Positions 32,004 to 33,301 of a DNA stretch of 33,301 nucleotides are shown piece after piece; positions within the stretch are counted from its first letter, which is position 1, and the number at the start of each line of letters is the position of its first letter. This stretch comes from Bacteroidaceae bacterium. Its GTDB lineage: Bacteria; Bacteroidota; Bacteroidia; Bacteroidales; Bacteroidaceae. The stretch is from assembly GCA_017536765.1 (NCBI GenBank), contig JAFXGV010000072.1, positions 1 to 33,301 of the forward strand. The letters run 5' to 3'. The notes beneath the pieces were generated by a model. It made no database searches, was not told the DNA's origin, and saw only the letters and a list, made by a program, of their open reading frames with translations. A program made the translations under genes and the position numbers.

Positions 32004-33301
32004 ATGAAAAGAATCTACATAAAACAGCTATTTGTAGCTATTCTGCTGCTCTGCAGCGTAGGTATGGAGGCATTCGTTTACAGTGGCCCCTGCGGCACCA
32101 ATGTAAACTGGTCGCTCGACACCGAAACAGGCGTGATTAATATTACCGGCACGGGAACAATGTTTAATTACGAACATATTGAAAGAGATTCACCGTGGCA
32201 TAATTACCGAGACTGCATCACAAGCATTGTTATTGATAACGGTGTTACGAACATTGGAGATTATGCGTTCTATGGTTGCACAGGCGTTGCAAGTGTTACA
32301 ATACCCAATAGTGTAACAGACATAAGATTTTGCGCGTTCTATGGTTGCACAGGCCTTACAAGCATTGAAATACCAAACAGCGTAACAACAATAGGATCTT
32401 ATGCGTTTGAGGATTGCACAGGCCTTACAAGCATTGAAATACCCAATAGCGTAACAACTATAGGGTTTTGTGTGTTCGGGGGTTGCATCAGCCTTACAAG
32501 CATTGAAATACCAAACAGCGTAACAGCAATAGGAATTAGAGCGTTTGAGGATTCAGGACTAACAAACATTACAATACCCAATAGCGTAACAACTATAGGA
32601 CATAGCGCGTTCAGAGGTTGTACAGGACTAACAAACATTACAATACCCAACAGCGTAACAGCAATAGAAAATAGTGCGTTCTATGGTTGCACAGGCCTTA
32701 CAAGCATTGAAATACCAAACAGCGTAACAGCAATAGGAAATAGTGCGTTCTATGGTTGCACAGGCCTTACAAACATTACAATACCCAATAGCGTAACAAC
32801 AATAGGAGATGGTGCGTTCAGCGGTTGTACAGGTCTTACAAGCATAACTATACCAAGCAGCGTAACAACAATAGGAAATAGTGCGTTCTATGGTTGTACA
32901 GGACTAACAAACATAAAGGTGGAAAACGGGAATACCAAATACGATAGCCGCAACAACTGCAATGCAATAATAGAAACTGTAACCAACAAACTTATTCGAG
33001 GATGCAAAAATACGATAATACCCAACAGCGTAACTAAAATAGGAGACAACGCGTTCTATGGTTGTACAGGACTAACAAACATTACAATACCCAACAGCGT
33101 AACAGCAATAGAAAATAGTGCGTTCTATGGTTGCACAGGCTTTACAAGTATGGAAATACCCAATAGCGTAACAACAATAGGAGATGGTGCGTTCAGCGGT
33201 TGTACAGGACTAACAAACATAAAGGTGGAAAGCGGGAATACCATATACGATAGCCGCGACAACTGCAATGCAATAATAGAAACTGCAACCAACAAACTTA
33301 T
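32004..33301 (+). CDS. BspA-type leucine-rich-repeat surface protein (LRR_5), runs off the window
   Basis: The frame is open from ATG 32004 to the window end: 432 codons, incomplete at the 3' end. A signal peptide (about residues 1-23, hydrophobic LFVAILLLCSVGMEAF) is followed by a short lead-in (CGTNVNWSLDTETGVINITG) typical of Bacteroidales BspA-like proteins. Thirteen LRR_5 units of about 23 residues follow (LTSIEIPNSVTTIG..AFYGCTG type). They are split by an island with NGNTKYDSRNNCNAI (32904-33014) that is repeated at 33210-33301. Proteins of this class are cell-surface and bind host matrix or other bacteria, though the ligand here is unknown. The C-terminal anchoring domain lies beyond the window. 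The 198 bases upstream hold the previous terminator and no convincing promoter. Confidence 0.92.
   Translation, partial: MKRIYIKQLFVAILLLCSVGMEAFVYSGPCGTNVNWSLDTETGVINITGTGTMFNYEHIERDSPWHNYRDCITSIVIDNGVTNIGDYAFYGCTGVASVTIPNSVTDIRFCAFYGCTGLTSIEIPNSVTTIGSYAFEDCTGLTSIEIPNSVTTIGFCVFGGCISLTSIEIPNSVTAIGIRAFEDSGLTNITIPNSVTTIGHSAFRGCTGLTNITIPNSVTAIENSAFYGCTGLTSIEIPNSVTAIGNSAFYGCTGLTNITIPNSVTTIGDGAFSGCTGLTSITIPSSVTTIGNSAFYGCTGLTNIKVENGNTKYDSRNNCNAIIETVTNKLIRGCKNTIIPNSVTKIGDNAFYGCTGLTNITIPNSVTAIENSAFYGCTGFTSMEIPNSVTTIGDGAFSGCTGLTNIKVESGNTIYDSRDNCNAIIETATNKL
32217..32903 (+). repeat. Tandem 69-base LRR-coding repeats, block 1 (10 units)
   Basis: Ten in-frame units of 69 bases, except the fifth, which is 66 bases (it lacks one residue of the CTG turn). 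Each encodes one 23-residue LRR_5 unit with core IPNSVT.IG and ending AFYGCTG. Several neighbouring units are nearly identical at the DNA level, so the array is a likely substrate for recombination or slippage. Confidence 0.95.
33015..33209 (+). repeat. Tandem LRR-coding repeats, block 2 (3 units)
   Basis: Three further units, the first shortened at its start, after the intervening NGNTKYDS island. Unit 12 and its edges share an exact 81-base match (33060-33140) with block 1 (32616-32696), which points to recent duplication or gene conversion. Confidence 0.93.

Noticed and set aside
32217-33209. Regular repeats that could suggest a CRISPR array
   Set aside because: Units are contiguous and in frame, and encode LRR_5 repeats; there are no unique spacers between short repeats.

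Overview
The window looks like chromosomal DNA from a member of the order Bacteroidales (Bacteroidota). Several start regions carry the Bacteroidota-type promoter (a TTTG-like -33 element, about 20 bases, then TAnnTTTG). Many starts lack a Shine-Dalgarno sequence. The gene content also fits: AsnA-type asparagine synthetase, a Bacteroidota-style LptD, a DUF4834 protein, a DUF3332 lipoprotein, a DUF2490 protein, a T9SS-like sorting tail and a BspA-type leucine-rich-repeat surface protein. The genus cannot be told from the sequence.

Layout. Bases 1-141 are the right end of an IS3-family (IS150-like) insertion sequence with the last residues of its transposase. A lipid A-type acyltransferase and tRNA-Arg(CCG) follow on the minus strand. 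asnA-ung (+) converge on the outer-membrane LPS assembly gene lptD (-), and an HD-domain protein (-) follows. From 6721 to 11201 a five-gene plus-strand operon encodes a VTC-type polyphosphate polymerase domain protein, a DUF4956 membrane protein, a DUF2490 outer-membrane protein, a small secreted protein with a sorting-type tail, and a secreted beta-helix carbohydrate-binding protein. This operon is the least understood and most interesting part of the window.

From 11272 to 16405 are housekeeping genes: pyrH, birA, a YjbR protein, yraN, a small putative ribbon-helix-helix protein coupled to tadA, a DUF4834 gene, and the phosphatidylethanolamine pathway genes pssA and psd. dnaE-trxA-(acidic small protein) follow on the plus strand and end at a perfect palindromic terminator. 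That terminator is shared with a minus-strand operon that reads, in transcription order, DUF3332 lipoprotein, Wzx-like flippase, meaB and 5-formyltetrahydrofolate cyclo-ligase. Next come pepD and a UPF0104 membrane protein (-), then rsmA-mgtE and a DUF349 coiled-coil protein (+). The window ends inside a signal-peptide-bearing BspA-type LRR protein with very similar 69-base repeats and a recently duplicated non-LRR island.

Envelope functions recur throughout: lipid A acylation, LPS transport, phospholipid synthesis, polysaccharide flipping and surface proteins. All complete genes appear intact, and no non-coding stretch exceeds 300 bases. Longer gaps hold the tRNA, promoters or terminators. 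The two largest are 1106-1395 (tRNA plus the asnA promoter) and 16406-16696 (psd promoter and dnaE upstream region).
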